A DNA stretch of 64,000 bases from Sphaeramia orbicularis (lineage: Eukaryota; Chordata; Actinopteri; Kurtiformes; Apogonidae): the NCBI RefSeq assembly GCF_902148855.1, contig NC_043973.1:54928594-54992593 (forward strand). Direction: 5' to 3'. The translations under genes were made by a program, and so were the position numbers. Position 1 is the stretch's first letter; every line of letters begins with the position of its first letter. Under the pieces are notes generated by a model. That model searched no databases. It was not told where the DNA came from and was given only the letters and a program-made list of their open reading frames with translations. Below, in pieces: positions 11,180 through 22,092 of this stretch.

Positions 11180-11622
11180 ATGCTGGACCTGGATTACTGG
11201 ATGGTTTATCTCCATCTACTGGTTGTTCTCACAGGTAAGGAACAGGATTCAGTTGAATTCCGGTGTTTCACTTGATAATGTTTGTTTGTGATGAAACTCA
11301 GTCCAACACAGTTGTTTGTTCCTTCAGGTGTCGACTGTGAAGAACTGAGTCCAGTCAAGAATCAAGAGTCCAGTTTAGGAGGACACGCTGTTACCCTCAC
11401 ATATAAATACTCTAAAACAGTCTCTAGTGCAAATTCTTTCTTCTGGTATCGACAATATCCAGGAAAACCACCAGAGCTCCTCATCTCACACTCACCATCA
11501 GGATCAACAATAACTGAAAACGTTTCTGGACTGAAGATTAATGTGGAGAAAAACCTCATCTCTATGAGCATCTCTTCTGCTGCAGTGTCAGACTCTGCTG
11601 TGTACTACTGTGCTCTGCAGCC
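11180..11622 (+). CDS. TRAV: TCR V segment V5 (family C), open, lacking first Ig cysteine
   Basis: Leader exon 11180-11234 (MLDLDYWMVYLHLLVVLT), 93-bp intron, V exon 11328-11622 (GVDCEELSPVKNQESSLGG). FR2 is FFWYRQYPGKPPELLISH, and the second Cys is in [11 protein letters not shown]. The first Cys position is Tyr (VTLTYKYSK), as in V3. FR3 differs from V3 and V7 (ENVSGLKINVEKNLISMSI against LFVEAHGEKVQVQI), so V5 and V9 form a sub-family. A G+A-rich (GAG)n stretch at 11055-11092 precedes the conserved 5' flank. Confidence 0.85.
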
Positions 11623-11660
11623 CACAGTGACAGGAAACAGCAAAACTCTGAACAAAAACC
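11623..11660 (+). promoter_or_regulatory. V5 RSS, 22-bp spacer
   Basis: Heptamer CACAGTG at 11623-11629, 22-bp spacer, nonamer ACAAAAACC at 11652-11660. Confidence 0.92.
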
Positions 11661-11929
11661 TCTGGAGCAAAGACAACACAGTACTACACAACATCCACTG
11701 GAGGGACTCACACACTGATCCAACCATGACACACAGGTTCTGGGTTGTTCTGTGCAGATGTCAGTATCACTGTTGTCTCTCATGTGTCTGTAAAGGCTGC
11801 TCTGTCAAACAGTCGGCTTGGGTTCACTGCAAACGACTCTTCACAAACTTCAACCCTCGATCTTTTTGACACGACCTGGTACATGTGGACTGGTCCAGGA
11901 CCAGCCTGACCCCCCATAGATGGGGAATG

Positions 11930-12745
11930 GAGTTTGTTGCGTGAGTGTTTGAATGTGTTTGTTCATGGTCAGGCCCCTGTCTACAGGTTTAGAATAAAGG
12001 GTGGTCATAGACGCTGGTTTGACCCTGAACCTCCCCCAGATAGAGTTGGTTCTAAACTTCGTTTCAGTAGACTCCAGCAGGCCCCCATAAAGACTGGACC
12101 TTCAGCTAAATACATCCAAAACCAAGGTCATGTGGTTTGGTAAGAAGGCCCACGTAATTTCAGAGACCCCCAGTGTGTCCAGTCCAGATGGGACCCCTCT
12201 AGACCAGGTCACTGAGTCCAAATGTCTGTGAATCTGTCTCCACATCACTCTGTCCTTTTGACTCCACAGTGAGCGACTGCAGTCCAAGGTTCAATCCAAC
12301 ATCAGTTTCCTCTATAGAATGTGCTCCTCTTTCACTTCCTCTGACAGACAAATACTGGTTCAAATGACCGTCCCACCCATGTTGGATTATGGTCCTGTTA
12401 TTGACAGATCAACATGAAAGGGCTCCATGTCCTCTACCACTCTGCCATCTGCTTTGGAACAAATGCATCATCACAACACACCCCTGCACTCCATATTCAA
12501 CTGTGGATTGGACAACACTACTGACCCACCGCAACAGTCACTGGTTCAGGTTCATATACACAACCGTCCTTGGTCTGTCCCCCAACCTGTCCTTGTCAGA
12601 CCCCGTTAGTCTGGACCATTACACAAAATACCTTCCTGATGTCCATCAGTCTGAAGTCTCAGGGCCAACAGATGTCTGGGCCTGGAAGAATGGAAATAGT
12701 ACATCTGTGTGGTTTAGTGAAGAAGGCATCTTGAAGACATGACAC
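11930..12745 (+). mobile_element. LINE ORF2 C-terminal remnant, copy 1
   Basis: Broken readings match the post-RT part of a non-LTR element: PSAKYIQNQGHVVW (near 12095), SERLQSKVQSNISFLYRM (near 12270), VPPMLDYGPVID (near 12370) and HWFRFIYTTVLGLSPNLS (near 12540). Stops interrupt every frame. The same remnant is at 19520-20345, so the insertion predates the block duplication. Confidence 0.7.
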
Positions 12746-13294
12746 AATGGACTCAATGTCGTTGAACCTTCTCAACATAAACACTGTCTTTGAAATTGTC
12801 CTGCAGCAAAGTATCTAAAGAAATGTCTTCTAGTTATGACCATTTGACCAAATGTCATTTGCTTGTAAAGGAAACATCAGGTGCAGTGGACCTTCTCAAA
12901 GTCCTTCACTGCCTTCAATAGAATTTCGGGGTCTCAAACAGAGCCCAGGTTCCAATCCAAGAATTCACTCAAGGACTGGACACATTGTCAACACATTTAC
13001 AGGTACAAACCTGAGCTGACTGGAATATTTGGCCTGAAAATCTAGTTGGACTGGGACTGTGTCCTGGACATTTAGAAGGTGACACAGTGTCAGTGTTGGT
13101 TTGATCAGATTTGACCTGAGAGCGGCTGATGAACAGGTCAATGTGTCAGGAGGAGGAAACACTGGGAGGAGTGAATGAGTCCCAGTGATCAGACTCCTCC
13201 TTCTAATCCACCACCTGAGTGTTGATGCAGACTAAACACAGATCAGTGCCTTCTTTGGACTGGTTGGAGCTCACAGTTCCTCTGCACTGCCCAT

Positions 13295-13739
13295 ATGACA
13301 GCTCTGTTTCTCTGGGTGTTGTTGGCTGCTCTGTGCCTTGGTATGAACCCACTGTGTTTGGCTGATATCAGTCACACACTGGCTGGATTCTCCAACAGAA
13401 CACTGACACTGTTTGTGGCTGTTTTACAGAATGCAGAGGCCAAAACGACAACGTGATGCAACCACAAGGAGATGTGACGGCTGCTGAAGGAGAGGCAGTA
13501 ACTCTGGGCTGTCGATACAACAGCAGTTCTCCCACTAATTCTCTGTACTGGTACAAACAGGAAGGAAACAGTCGGCCCACATTCATCCTGAACCAACTCA
13601 CACTGGACCAAGGAACCACAGCAGAGACGTTCAAGGAAAGATTCACATCCACACTGGATCAAACATCAAGATCAGCTCCTCTGAAGATCCAGAAGCTTCA
13701 TGTGTCAGACTCTGCTGTGTACTACTGTGCTCTGCAGCC
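13295..13739 (+). CDS. TRAV: TCR V segment V6 (family B), open
   Basis: Leader exon 13295-13340 (MTALFLWVLLAALCL), 89-bp intron, V exon 13430-13739 (ECRGQNDNVMQPQGDV). First Cys in TLGCRYNSSS, Trp in LYWYKQ, second Cys in SAVYYCAL. The frame is open. It differs from V2 by only a few residues (K/N near the start, Q/R after the Cys, R/Q in ILNQL). It closes copy 1 of the duplicated block. Its downstream flank diverges from V2 and V10 at about 13904. Confidence 0.92.
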
Positions 13740-13777
13740 CACAGTGACAGGAAACAGCTAAACTCTGAACAAAAACC
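13740..13777 (+). promoter_or_regulatory. V6 RSS, 22-bp spacer
   Basis: Heptamer CACAGTG at 13740-13746 and nonamer ACAAAAACC at 13769-13777. The spacer has one base change from V2 (AACAGCTAAAC). Confidence 0.92.
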
Positions 13778-13904
13778 TCTGGAGCAAAGACAACACAGTA
13801 CTACACAACATCCACTAGAGGGACTCACACACTGTTCACCTTCAGAGGAAAACACAACAAATGCTGTCCCAGTTTAGAAGAATCCACCCAGTGAGTCTGT
13901 TCTC

Positions 13905-14990
13905 TCCTCTGTTTCCTCCTTACAGCTGTAGTTTGTTCACAGTCTAATGCCAGAGTCTTTTCCTGTTAAGTCCTTGTATTGACACTTGTCCTGGCATTTG
14001 TCAACTCCAGAGTCCAGCTGGAAGTGAATCTGTTTTCCCCCGGGGTTACAAAGTGTGACTAATTATTTCAGAGTAGATCGGACTTCTCTGCTCTAGATGA
14101 ACAATCTCATCTATGACTGAAACAAACCACTCACAGTTTTTCCATGTGTGGTGTTTTGGAACAGCAGACTGAGCTAGTTCATTGGACCAGCCTCAGTCGT
14201 GTCCAGATTTGGGGCTAATTTTGGTCCATGGTGTGTCTAGTCCACCTCAGTTGGATCAGCTGCTCCGTGACTCCTTACGGACACGTCACCACCTCCATAT
14301 TCAGAACACTCATGTTCAGTCAGTTCATCATCTGAAATCCACTCACTGTGACCGCTGTCCTCCACATAATCCACATCGCAAACACTTCCCACCCCAGAAA
14401 AACGACAGGAATCACAGTCACAGTCACTCCCCCAGATTTTCATCAGGAACATCTGGGAATCACTGCTTTTAACGTTGAGTGCTGTCACGTTGCCATGGTT
14501 ACCGTGTGTTATCTTTCCAGTTGCTACAGTCGGCACCTCGTTGGCTTAGTTTGGGAACAAACATTGAAAATGTGTTCCTTCACCCTATGGGCTGTCCTAG
14601 TGTGGATCAAATTGGGCTCCACCAATCAGAGCTTCTGTTACATGAAAATAATCCAATGGTCATTCAAAGCCATCATTGAGGACACAAGGGGGGGTTGTCA
14701 AACGTCTTCTCGATGGGGAAAGAGTTCATATGATGTGGTTGAGTTTGACTTCTACTGATGGAGTGGGCTGAGGATTCAGTCCTTCAGTTGACCCCAGGAC
14801 ACATTCCTGTTCACACTGAGACACCATGTGGATGAATACATCCCAGACCAGCCCCAGATGTCTCCTGACTGCTTGGATGCCAGTGTGTCCTGAGTGTGTT
14901 CAGACCCCATATTGGAGTTGAACTGGTGACTGGATTGGCCAGGACAGATGGAGGTTCCAGGTGTGAAATGGACTGAAAACGGCTCTGTTC
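13905..14990. other. Unassigned spacer between the V blocks
   Basis: No V, J or transposon termini are recognised. Open frames of 66-136 codons exist on both strands around 14180-14760 but lack domain motifs, leaders or splice patterns. A GGGGG run occurs near 14690. This spacer is unique to the gap between copy 1 and copy 2 of the duplicated block. Confidence 0.4.
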
Positions 14991-14999
14991 AACTGGGTA

Positions 15000-15190
15000 T
15001 TCAACAACTGAAAGGGTTCTATCTGACCTCTGACCTTTAACTCTATTTTAACTGATTATTATTTATGTTTAATTGATTCTGTTTTAATTTTAATTGATTG
15101 TTGTTAATTTGTCTTTGTTCCATTTTTGTAAAACACTGTGAACTGCCCTGTGTATGAACTGGACTACAGAAATAAATGTGCTTTGCCTTC
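15000..15190 (+). mobile_element. LINE 3' end fragment
   Basis: The sequence from GAAAGGGTTCTATCTGACC to AATAAATGTGCTTTG matches the 3' terminus at about 24160-24375. It carries the shared block GTGAACTGCCCTGTGTATGA. This is a 3' UTR fragment of an L2-like LINE abutting copy 2 of the V block. Confidence 0.65.
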
Positions 15191-15578
15191 ACGTCCTGTG
15201 TCTGGTAGGACTGAGTGTGTCAGCCTGGGTAATGCAGAGTCCTCAACAGCCCTGGTCACCTGTGGTGTCCCTCAGGAGTCTGTCCTGGTCCCACTCCTCT
15301 TCATCCTATACATGCTGCCACTCAGCCGTGTCATCAACCGTCATGGCTTCTGCTTTCATTGTTACGCTGATGACACACAACTGAACCTAAGAGCTCACCT
15401 CAACCCCTCCTCTACCTCACCATCATCATCATCACCCCTTCCTCCACTCACCATCCTCACTACCTCTTGGTGAATAATTGAGGGAGGAGCTGATCTGATC
15501 CTGAACTACACAAGACACAAGAACTGATCTATTCAACACACTTCAATCTACAAACCAGGAACATTCCCTTTATTCAAC

Positions 15579-16020
15579 ATGCTGGACCTGGATTACTGGA
15601 TGGTTTATGGGTTGATTCTAACCATTACAACATGTATGTTTGGTTCTATACCAGTCACAATTAAACAACTTTGAAACCGGATTCACTGATTGACTTTATT
15701 CCAGGTTGAATTAACAGAACTCTGTCTTTTCCAGGTGTCGACTGTGAAGAACTGAGTCCAGTCAAGAATGAAGAGTCCAGTTTAGAAGGAAACTCTATTA
15801 CTCTCACATATAAACACTATAAAACAGTGGCACTCAGTGATAATTTCTTCTGGTATCGACAATATCCAGGAAAACCACCTGAGTTTCTAATCTCTCACCT
15901 TGGAACACAAAATGCATCAAACCATAGACTGTTTGTGGAAGCACATGGAGAAAAGGTCCAAGTGAAAATCTCCTCTGCTGCAGTGTCAGACTCTGCTGTG
16001 TACTACTGTGCTGTGAGGCC
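15579..16020 (+). CDS. TRAV: TCR V segment V7 (family C), open, lacking first Ig cysteine
   Basis: Leader exon 15579-15633 (MLDLDYWMVYGLILTITT), 101-bp intron, V exon 15735-16020. FR1 reads VDCEELSPVKNEESSLEG then SITLTYKHYK, again Tyr at the first Cys position. FR2 is FFWYRQYPGKPPEFLISH and FR3 ends [11 protein letters not shown]. It is the duplicate of V3 (offset 6794 bp), with changes concentrated around CDR1 (KTVALSDN against KTATFSDE). The frame is open. Confidence 0.85.
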
Positions 16021-16058
16021 CACAGTGACAGGAAACAGCAAAACTCTGAACAAAAACC
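16021..16058 (+). promoter_or_regulatory. V7 RSS, 22-bp spacer
   Basis: Heptamer CACAGTG at 16021-16027 and nonamer ACAAAAACC at 16050-16058. Confidence 0.92.
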
Positions 16059-16249
16059 TCTGGAGCAAAGACAACAAAGTACTACACAACATCCACTAGA
16101 GGGCGACATCATCAAGTCAGTGCTGCGTGACTTGTGCACTGTGTTCAACCATTCAGTCAATAATAACTGCTGCTGTGCAGAGAACAGTTCTCACACTGAA
16201 TGTTGAACATCAGCCACTTTGTCCTGTTGATTTCAACCTTGTCGTACAG

Positions 16250-16689
16250 ATGGAACATTGGCTGTGGATTCTTCTCACTGCTCTGGGCTTTGGTAACACA
16301 ACATCTGTACATGGTTTTAGACAGTATTGGAAAGCTGAAATGTGTCAAAATTATTTCACTTTCAAATGTTCTTCATCTCCTCCTTTTAGGTTCAATATCT
16401 GTGAACAGTATCCGACCACGGGAAGTTGAAGTCAGTGAAACAGAAGGAAAATCTGTTACATTGACCTGCGACACTGAGAACTCTGCCTCCAACATTTACC
16501 TTCACTGGTACAGGCAGCATTCTGACCTTCAGCCTCCTCAGTTCATCCTCTGGAAAAAAGCACAGAATTCCCCATCTCAGTATATCCCTGATGGCCGATT
16601 TACATCTGAAACACCAGACCAGACCACACAGCTGACCATCAAAGACCTAAACCTGGCAGACACAGCTCTGTACTACTGTGCTCTAGAAA
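16250..16689 (+). CDS. TRAV: TCR V segment V8 (family D), open
   Basis: Leader exon 16250-16292 (MEHWLWILLTALGF), 97-bp intron, V exon 16390-16689. First Cys in VTLTCDTEN, FR2 HWYRQHSDLQPPQFILW, second Cys in LYYCALE. It is the duplicate of V4. Differences cluster in CDR1 (NSASNIY against DSDSDIY), with a few elsewhere (Q for R in FR2, N for T before LADTA). All landmark residues are intact. Confidence 0.92.
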
Positions 16690-16728
16690 CACAGTGATCC
16701 AAAGTGGAGAAGAGGCTGTACAAAAACC
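16690..16728 (+). promoter_or_regulatory. V8 RSS, 23-bp spacer
   Basis: Heptamer CACAGTG at 16690-16696, 23-bp spacer, nonamer ACAAAAACC at 16720-16728, as at V4. Confidence 0.93.
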
Positions 16729-17189
16729 TGAACACACAGATCTGACTACTCTGCACAGAGGAGGGAAGTGGGATTGAAACCACAGCTTCATATCAGATGG
16801 ATTCTGCTCATTCCTGTTTGATCACAGTCACTGTGGCTACAGCTGCCAATCAAACACTGTGGGAGGAGTCACACTCTCCTCAAAAACACATCAGTACCAA
16901 ACCAGCTGATGACACTAAACACACAGATCCCAGCCTTATTCTACAGTAGCTTTGGGTTTCCTCTGTTGAGGAGTTGGTGTTTTTCAAACTCTGTGTGCTT
17001 CCACCTTTCCCAGAGAAGTGGCAAAACCTCCAACTCATCTCATCAACCTTCCCATGACCAAGTCACACATGGACACATTTGTGGAGAAGCTACTAATGCA
17101 CTCATCTCCTCCAACTGTAGCTTGTGTACAGCTGTGACAAGGGAGACCCCACCCCCCCTCAGTTTGGCTGGAGAACCAGTAGCTGCCAC

Positions 17190-17712
17190 CATCCTCTGAG
17201 ATCCCAACTTCCCTGGCATACGCGTTGGGCCCATGTCACAGAAAGTGATGCTTTATGCAGATGACATCTTGTTCTTTGGTAGTGATCCACACATTTCCAT
17301 CCCAGCTTTGTCATTGATTACCAACTCATTTGATCGGTTTCCAGGTTCCATGATCAATGGGTCTAAATATGAAGTTCGTCTCCTCACAACATACTTTCCC
17401 AAACCTTGATTTCATTCAGGAACTGTAGATGGTGGCTTCAGGGTATCAGGTGTGTTGGGTCCTATTCCATCCTCATCTATCAGACATTATGAAGGTCAAT
17501 ATAGCAGCATTAGAGGAATAAAATCACCTGGACATGGACAGATGGACACCCCTTCACTGACCTTTATGGACAAAGGATCATGTTGATCAATTAATGGAGT
17601 CCCTACATTCAGTTTCATGTTGAAGTCACTTCCTGTTCCACTTCCACTCCAGTATTTCCACAGGTCCAATCAGCTGGGTTTGCCTTTGATTTGGAACAGT
17701 AAAGGAGGTCAG
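17190..17712 (+). mobile_element. L1-type LINE ORF2 remnant, copy 2
   Basis: Duplicate of 10400-10915. Here the RT box reads MLYADDILFFGSDPHISIPA from 17248, with YADD intact. Stops elsewhere show it is not functional. Confidence 0.65.
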
Positions 17713-17962
17713 AGCATGATCTGATCTGGACTGGACAAACTCATGGTCTAAGAGCTCAGAGCAGAAGGATGGAGAGATGTGGAGATCTGAACCAAAGCCA
17801 TCCATACATAGGAGGAACAAAAAGACTGGACCAGTAACAGAGGAGACACTGAAGAGGAGGAGGAGGAGGAGGAGCTGATCTGATCCTGAACTAAACAAGA
17901 CGCAACAACTGATCTATTCAATACAATTCAATCTACAAACCAGGAAATTTCCTTCATTCAAC

Positions 17963-19222
17963 ATGCTGGACCTGGATTACTGGATGGTTTATCTCCATCT
18001 ACTAGTTATTCTCACAGGTAAAGAACAACAGGATTCAGTGGAATTCCAATGTTTCACTTGATAATGTTTGTTTGGGATGAAACTCAGTCTAACACAGATG
18101 TTTGTTCCTTCAGGTGTCGACTGTGAAGATCTGAGTCCAGTCAAGAATGAAGAATCCAGTTTAGAACAGGGCTCAAAATTAACTTTTTGACCTAGGAGCA
18201 CTGTGCTCCTAACCCTAAAAAGTTAGGAGCACAGGCTAAAATCTAGGCGCACCACTATTATATAAAAAATTTGGAGAACAAGCAAAACTCTTGGCCATAC
18301 CAAGTAATATTCCTATATGTATTTAAGCAATGTTAACAACCTAGAATAAAGTAGTTGAATAGAGTATGAAAGAAAAAGCTTACATTGACACAGGTGCAAA
18401 ACAATTGTCAATGTGTGGTATATACTTTAGTTGGTTCTTGGAGAAGAAAGACGAATCACACCATTATTTGCAACAACCAACTTTTTTATTTCATGGCCTA
18501 AAGGCCCTTAGTCACTGTGGTCTACACCACGCCTGAAGTCAAGTCTCCTTGACCTGGTGCCCCTTAGTCACTGTGGTCTACACCACGCCTGAAGTCAGGT
18601 CTCCTTGACCTGGTGCCCCTTAGTCACTGTGGTCTGCACTACGACGCCTGAAGTCAGGCCTCCTTGACCTGGTGCCAGAGTGTAGGTACTTCCTGACTGC
18701 TGGCAGTGCATCGAAGTCATGCAGTGTTGGACCATCCGCAGAGATGAGCGCGCGAGGGAGCAGGGACTAGATTTTCCGCTTCAGTCAGCGGGGCATGGAG
18801 CTTGTTTATTTTCAGCTGAGGAGTTACTTCTGCAGCCATTATTCTAGGCGCACGTATTAATTTTCGCTCATTTTTTTTATTGGCGCACCGTGCGATCGTA
18901 ATCTCAAAAACAGTCGAACTACCGAAATTCTCAGGCGCATGCGACCGTAATTCAGTCGCAGTCACAAGCCCTGAAGGAAACTCTGTTACTCTCACATACA
19001 AATACTATACAGTAAAACTTTGGCAATCAATGATTATTTCTTCTGGTATCGACAATATCCAGGAAAACCACCGAAGTTCCTCATCTCACACTCATCCTCA
19101 GGATCAACATTCACTGAAAATGTTTCTGGACTAAACATTAATGTGGAGAAAAACCTCATCTCTATGAGCATCTCTTCTGCTGCAATGTCAGACTCTGCTG
19201 TGTACTACTGTGCTGTGAGGCC
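17963..19222 (+). pseudogene. TRAV: TCR V pseudogene V9 (family C) split by a transposon
   Basis: Leader exon 17963-18017 (MLDLDYWMVYLHLLVILT), 96-bp intron, V exon starting 18114 (GVDCEDLSPVKNEESSLE). The exon is broken at 18167 by an 807-bp insert ending at 18973, then resumes with GNSVTLTYKYY. A separate frameshift around CDR1 (about 19005-19035) puts FFWYRQYPGKPPKFLISH in another frame. FR3 ends [11 protein letters not shown]. Tyr again replaces the first Cys. It is the duplicate of V5. The RSS spacer is also shortened. The segment could be joined but could not encode a chain. Confidence 0.93.
18167..18973. mobile_element. 807-bp non-autonomous DNA transposon in V9
   Basis: The insert has short terminal inverted repeats (CAGGGCT at the left, AGCCCTG at the right) and interrupts the sequence TTTAGAA/GGAAACTCT that is intact in V3, V5 and V7. 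The duplicated target looks like only AA (or GAA if the last G is target), not the 8 bp of hAT. Subterminal palindromes of AGGAGCAC type are visible at 18190-18230. Three tandem copies of about 56 bp (18505-18675, TTAGTCACTGTGGTCTRCAC) lie in the middle. No transposase frame is present. The superfamily is not assigned. Confidence 0.8.
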
Positions 19223-19258
19223 CACAGTGACAGGAAATAGCAAAACTGAACAAAAACC
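19223..19258 (+). promoter_or_regulatory. V9 RSS with shortened 20-bp spacer
   Basis: Heptamer CACAGTG at 19223-19229 and nonamer ACAAAAACC at 19250-19258 are both consensus. The spacer is 20 bp because a CT is missing from CAAAACTCTGAA. That departs from the 22/23 class and should lower recombination efficiency. Confidence 0.85.
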
Positions 19259-19519
19259 TCTGGAGCAAAGACAACACAGTACTACACAACATCCACTAGA
19301 GGGACTCACACACTGATCCAACCATGACACACAGGTTCTGGGTTGTTCTGTGCAGATGTCAGTATCACTGTTGTCTCTCATGTGTCTGTAAAGGCTGCTC
19401 TGTCAAACAGTCGGCTTGGGTTCACTGCAAACGACTCTTGACAAACTTCAACCCTCCATCCTTTTGACACGACCTGGTACATGTGGACTGGTCCAGGACC
19501 GGCCTGACCCCCCGTAGAC

Positions 19520-20345
19520 CAGGAATGGAGTTTGTTGTGTGAGTGTTTGAATGTGTTTGTTCATGGTCAGGCCCCCTGTCTACAGGTTTAGAATAAAGGG
19601 TGGTCATAAACGCTGGTTTGACCCTGAACCTCCCCCTTGATAGAGTTGGTTCTAAACTTCAGCTTAGTTTCAGTAGACTCCAGCAGGTCCCCATACAAAC
19701 TGCACCTTCAACTAAACACATCCAAAACCAAGGTCATGTGGTTTGGCAAGAAGGCCCACGTACCTTCACAAACCCCCACTGTGTCCACTCTGGATGGGAC
19801 CCCTCTAGACCAGGTCACTGAGTCCAAATGTCTGTGAATCTGTCTCCACATCACTCTGTCCTTTTGACTCCACAGTGAGCGACTGCAGTCCAAGGTTCAA
19901 TCCAACATCAGTTTCCTCTATAGAATGTGCTCCTCTTTCACTTCCTCTGACAGACAAATACTGGTTCAAATGACCGTCCCACCCATGTTGGATTATGGTC
20001 CTGTTATTGACAGATCAACATGAAAGGGCTCCATGTCCTCTACCACTCTGCCATCTGCTTTGGAACAAATGCATCATCACAACACACCCCTGCACTCCAT
20101 ATTCAACTGTGGATTGGACAACACTACTGACCCACCGCAACAGTCACTGGTTCAGGTTCATATACACAACCGTCCTTGGTCTGTCCCCCAACCTGTCCTT
20201 GTCAGACCCCATTAGTCTGGACCACTACACAAAATACCTTCCTAATGTCCATCAGTCTGAAGTCTCAGGGCCAACAGATGTCTGGGCCTGGAAGAATGGA
20301 AATAGTACATCTGTGTGGTTTAGTGAAGAAGGCATCTTGAAGACA
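19520..20345 (+). mobile_element. LINE ORF2 C-terminal remnant, copy 2
   Basis: Near-identical duplicate of 11930-12745. Readings include STKHIQNQGHVVWQEG (near 19708), SERLQSKVQSNISFLYRM and HWFRFIYTTVLGLSPNLS (near 20145). Frames are broken in the same places as copy 1. Confidence 0.7.
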
Positions 20346-20900
20346 TGACACAATGGACTCAATGTCGTTGAACCTTCTCAACATAAACACTGTCTTTGAA
20401 ATTGTCCTGCAGCAATGCATCTAAAGAAATGTCTTCTAGTTGTGACCATTTGACCAAATGTCATTTGCTTGTAGAGGAAACATCAGGAGTAGTGGACCTT
20501 CAGAAAGTCCTTCACTGCCTCCAGTAGAATTCCTGGGTCTCAAACAGAGCCCAGGTTCAAATCCAAGAATTCACTCAAGGACTGGACACATTGTCAACAC
20601 ATTTACAGGTACAAACCTGAGCTGACTGGAACATTTGGCCTGAAAATCTAGTTGGACTGGGACTGTGTCCTGGACATTTAGAAGGTGACACAGTGTCAGT
20701 GCTGGTTTGATCAGATTTGACCTGAGAGCGGCTGATGAACAGGTCAATGTGTCAGGAGGAGGAAACACTGGGAGGAGTGACTGAGTCCCAGTGATCAGAC
20801 TCCACCTTCTAATCCACCACCTGAGTGTTGATGCAGACTAAACACAGATCAGTGCCTTCTTTGGACTGGTTGGAGCTCACAGTTCCTCTGCACTGCCCAT

Positions 20901-21342
20901 ATGACAGCTCTGTTTCTCTGGGTGTTGTTGGCTGCTCTGTGCCTTGGTATGAACCCACTGTGTTTGGCTGATATCAGTCACACACTGGCTGGATTCTCCA
21001 ACAGAACACTGACACTGTTTGTGGCTTTTACAGAATGCAGAGGCCAAAACGACAACGTGTTGCAACCACAAGGAGATGTGACGGAGCTGAAGGAGAGGCA
21101 GTAACTCTGGGCGGTCAATACAACAGCAGTTCTACCACTAATTCTCTGTACTGGTACAAACAGGAAGGAAACAGTCGGCCCACATTCATCCTGAACCGAC
21201 TCACACTGGACCAAGGAACCACAGCAGAGACGATCAAGGAAAGATTCACATCCACACTGGATCAAACATCAAGATCAGCTCCTCTGAAGATCCAGAAGCT
21301 TCATGTGTCAGACTCTGCTGTGTACTACTGTGCTCTGCAGCC
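20901..21342 (+). pseudogene. TRAV: TCR V pseudogene V10 (family B)
   Basis: Leader exon 20901-20946 (MTALFLWVLLAALCL), 87-bp intron, V exon 21034-21342. Relative to V2 and V6, one base is missing in GTGACGG(CT)GCTGAAGG near 21080. This shifts the frame and reaches a TAA within a few codons. In the V frame after the shift, the first Cys is Gly (TLGGQYNSSS). FR2 (LYWYKQ), FR3 and SAVYYCAL remain. The two lesions are independent, which points to relaxed selection after the block duplication. Confidence 0.93.
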
Positions 21343-21380
21343 CACAGTGACAGGAAACAGCAAAACTCTGAACAAAAACC
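21343..21380 (+). promoter_or_regulatory. V10 RSS, 22-bp spacer
   Basis: Heptamer CACAGTG at 21343-21349 and nonamer ACAAAAACC at 21372-21380. The signal is intact despite the dead coding part. Confidence 0.92.
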
Positions 21381-21559
21381 TCTGGAGCAAAGACAACACA
21401 GTACTACACAACATCCACGAGAGGGACTCACACACTGTTCACCATCAGAGAAAAACACAACAAATGCTGTTCCAGTTTAGAAGAATCCACCCAGTGAGTC
21501 TGTTCTCCACAACAGAACACAGTCTGATAAAAGTACCACCTTCACCTTTCCTGTCCAGG

Positions 21560-22080
21560 TAGACTTTAATTGTCCTCACTGAACCATCCTACTCCATTAG
21601 TGGTGCTGAGCTACTGACCAACTCCAGACATAAAGAGTACCTTGGTCCAGACCATTGAAACGACAAATAACTATGAATATGACAACAGAGGAAACCAGTG
21701 TCAACCAGAGGACAACAGCAAAATTGTGCGTGGTCTGTACCCCCAACCTGTCCTTGGTCTTGGGAGTGTTTATGGGTTGTGTTCAGGGGCAGAGGGTCAG
21801 GAGTGGAGAAAACTCAAGCTACTTCTGGAAAACTTCTGACATGGTTCCAATTCCTTCTGTTGGAAACAAGAGCATTATGTACAGTGGAAACCATCAACTG
21901 TGGAAGACATGACGCTAATGTGACAATGCCAGAACCAGTGGAAAACAGGGGTAAGTAAACAGTCAAATGTAAATGTGATGTAGAGGTTGGAGTCGTCATC
22001 AGACGATGAAGAGGAAGGACCAGTGATGTGAAGGCCCAGATCCATCAGAGGATCAGTGTTCTTGGTCTGTCTCCTCCCCT
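21560..22080. other. Spacer between V10 and V11
   Basis: The first 160 bp are the B-type downstream flank shared with 1300-1418 and 7870-8030. The remainder shows no recognisable gene. Frames of 61-86 codons lack motifs. Confidence 0.5.
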
Positions 22081-22092
22081 CTCACTGCAGAC

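Larger units (their letters stand above)
8393..13904 (+). repeat. Duplicated V block, copy 1 (C-D-C-B)
   Basis: This 5.5-kb block holds the V segments at 8785, 9456, 11180 and 13295 plus L2- and L1-type LINE remnants. It is repeated in the same order and orientation at 15199-21503. Matching landmarks are offset by 6794 bp (V3/V7, V4/V8) and 6783 bp (V5/V9). The offset grows to 7606 bp at V6/V10 because copy 2 gained an 807-bp transposon. Confidence 0.9.
15199..21503 (+). repeat. Duplicated V block, copy 2 (C-D-C-B)
   Basis: This is the second copy of the 8393-13904 block, with V segments at 15579, 16250, 17963 and 20901 in the same order. An 807-bp transposon inside V9 is absent from copy 1, so it arrived after the duplication. 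Two of its four V segments are pseudogenes, against none in copy 1. Confidence 0.9.
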
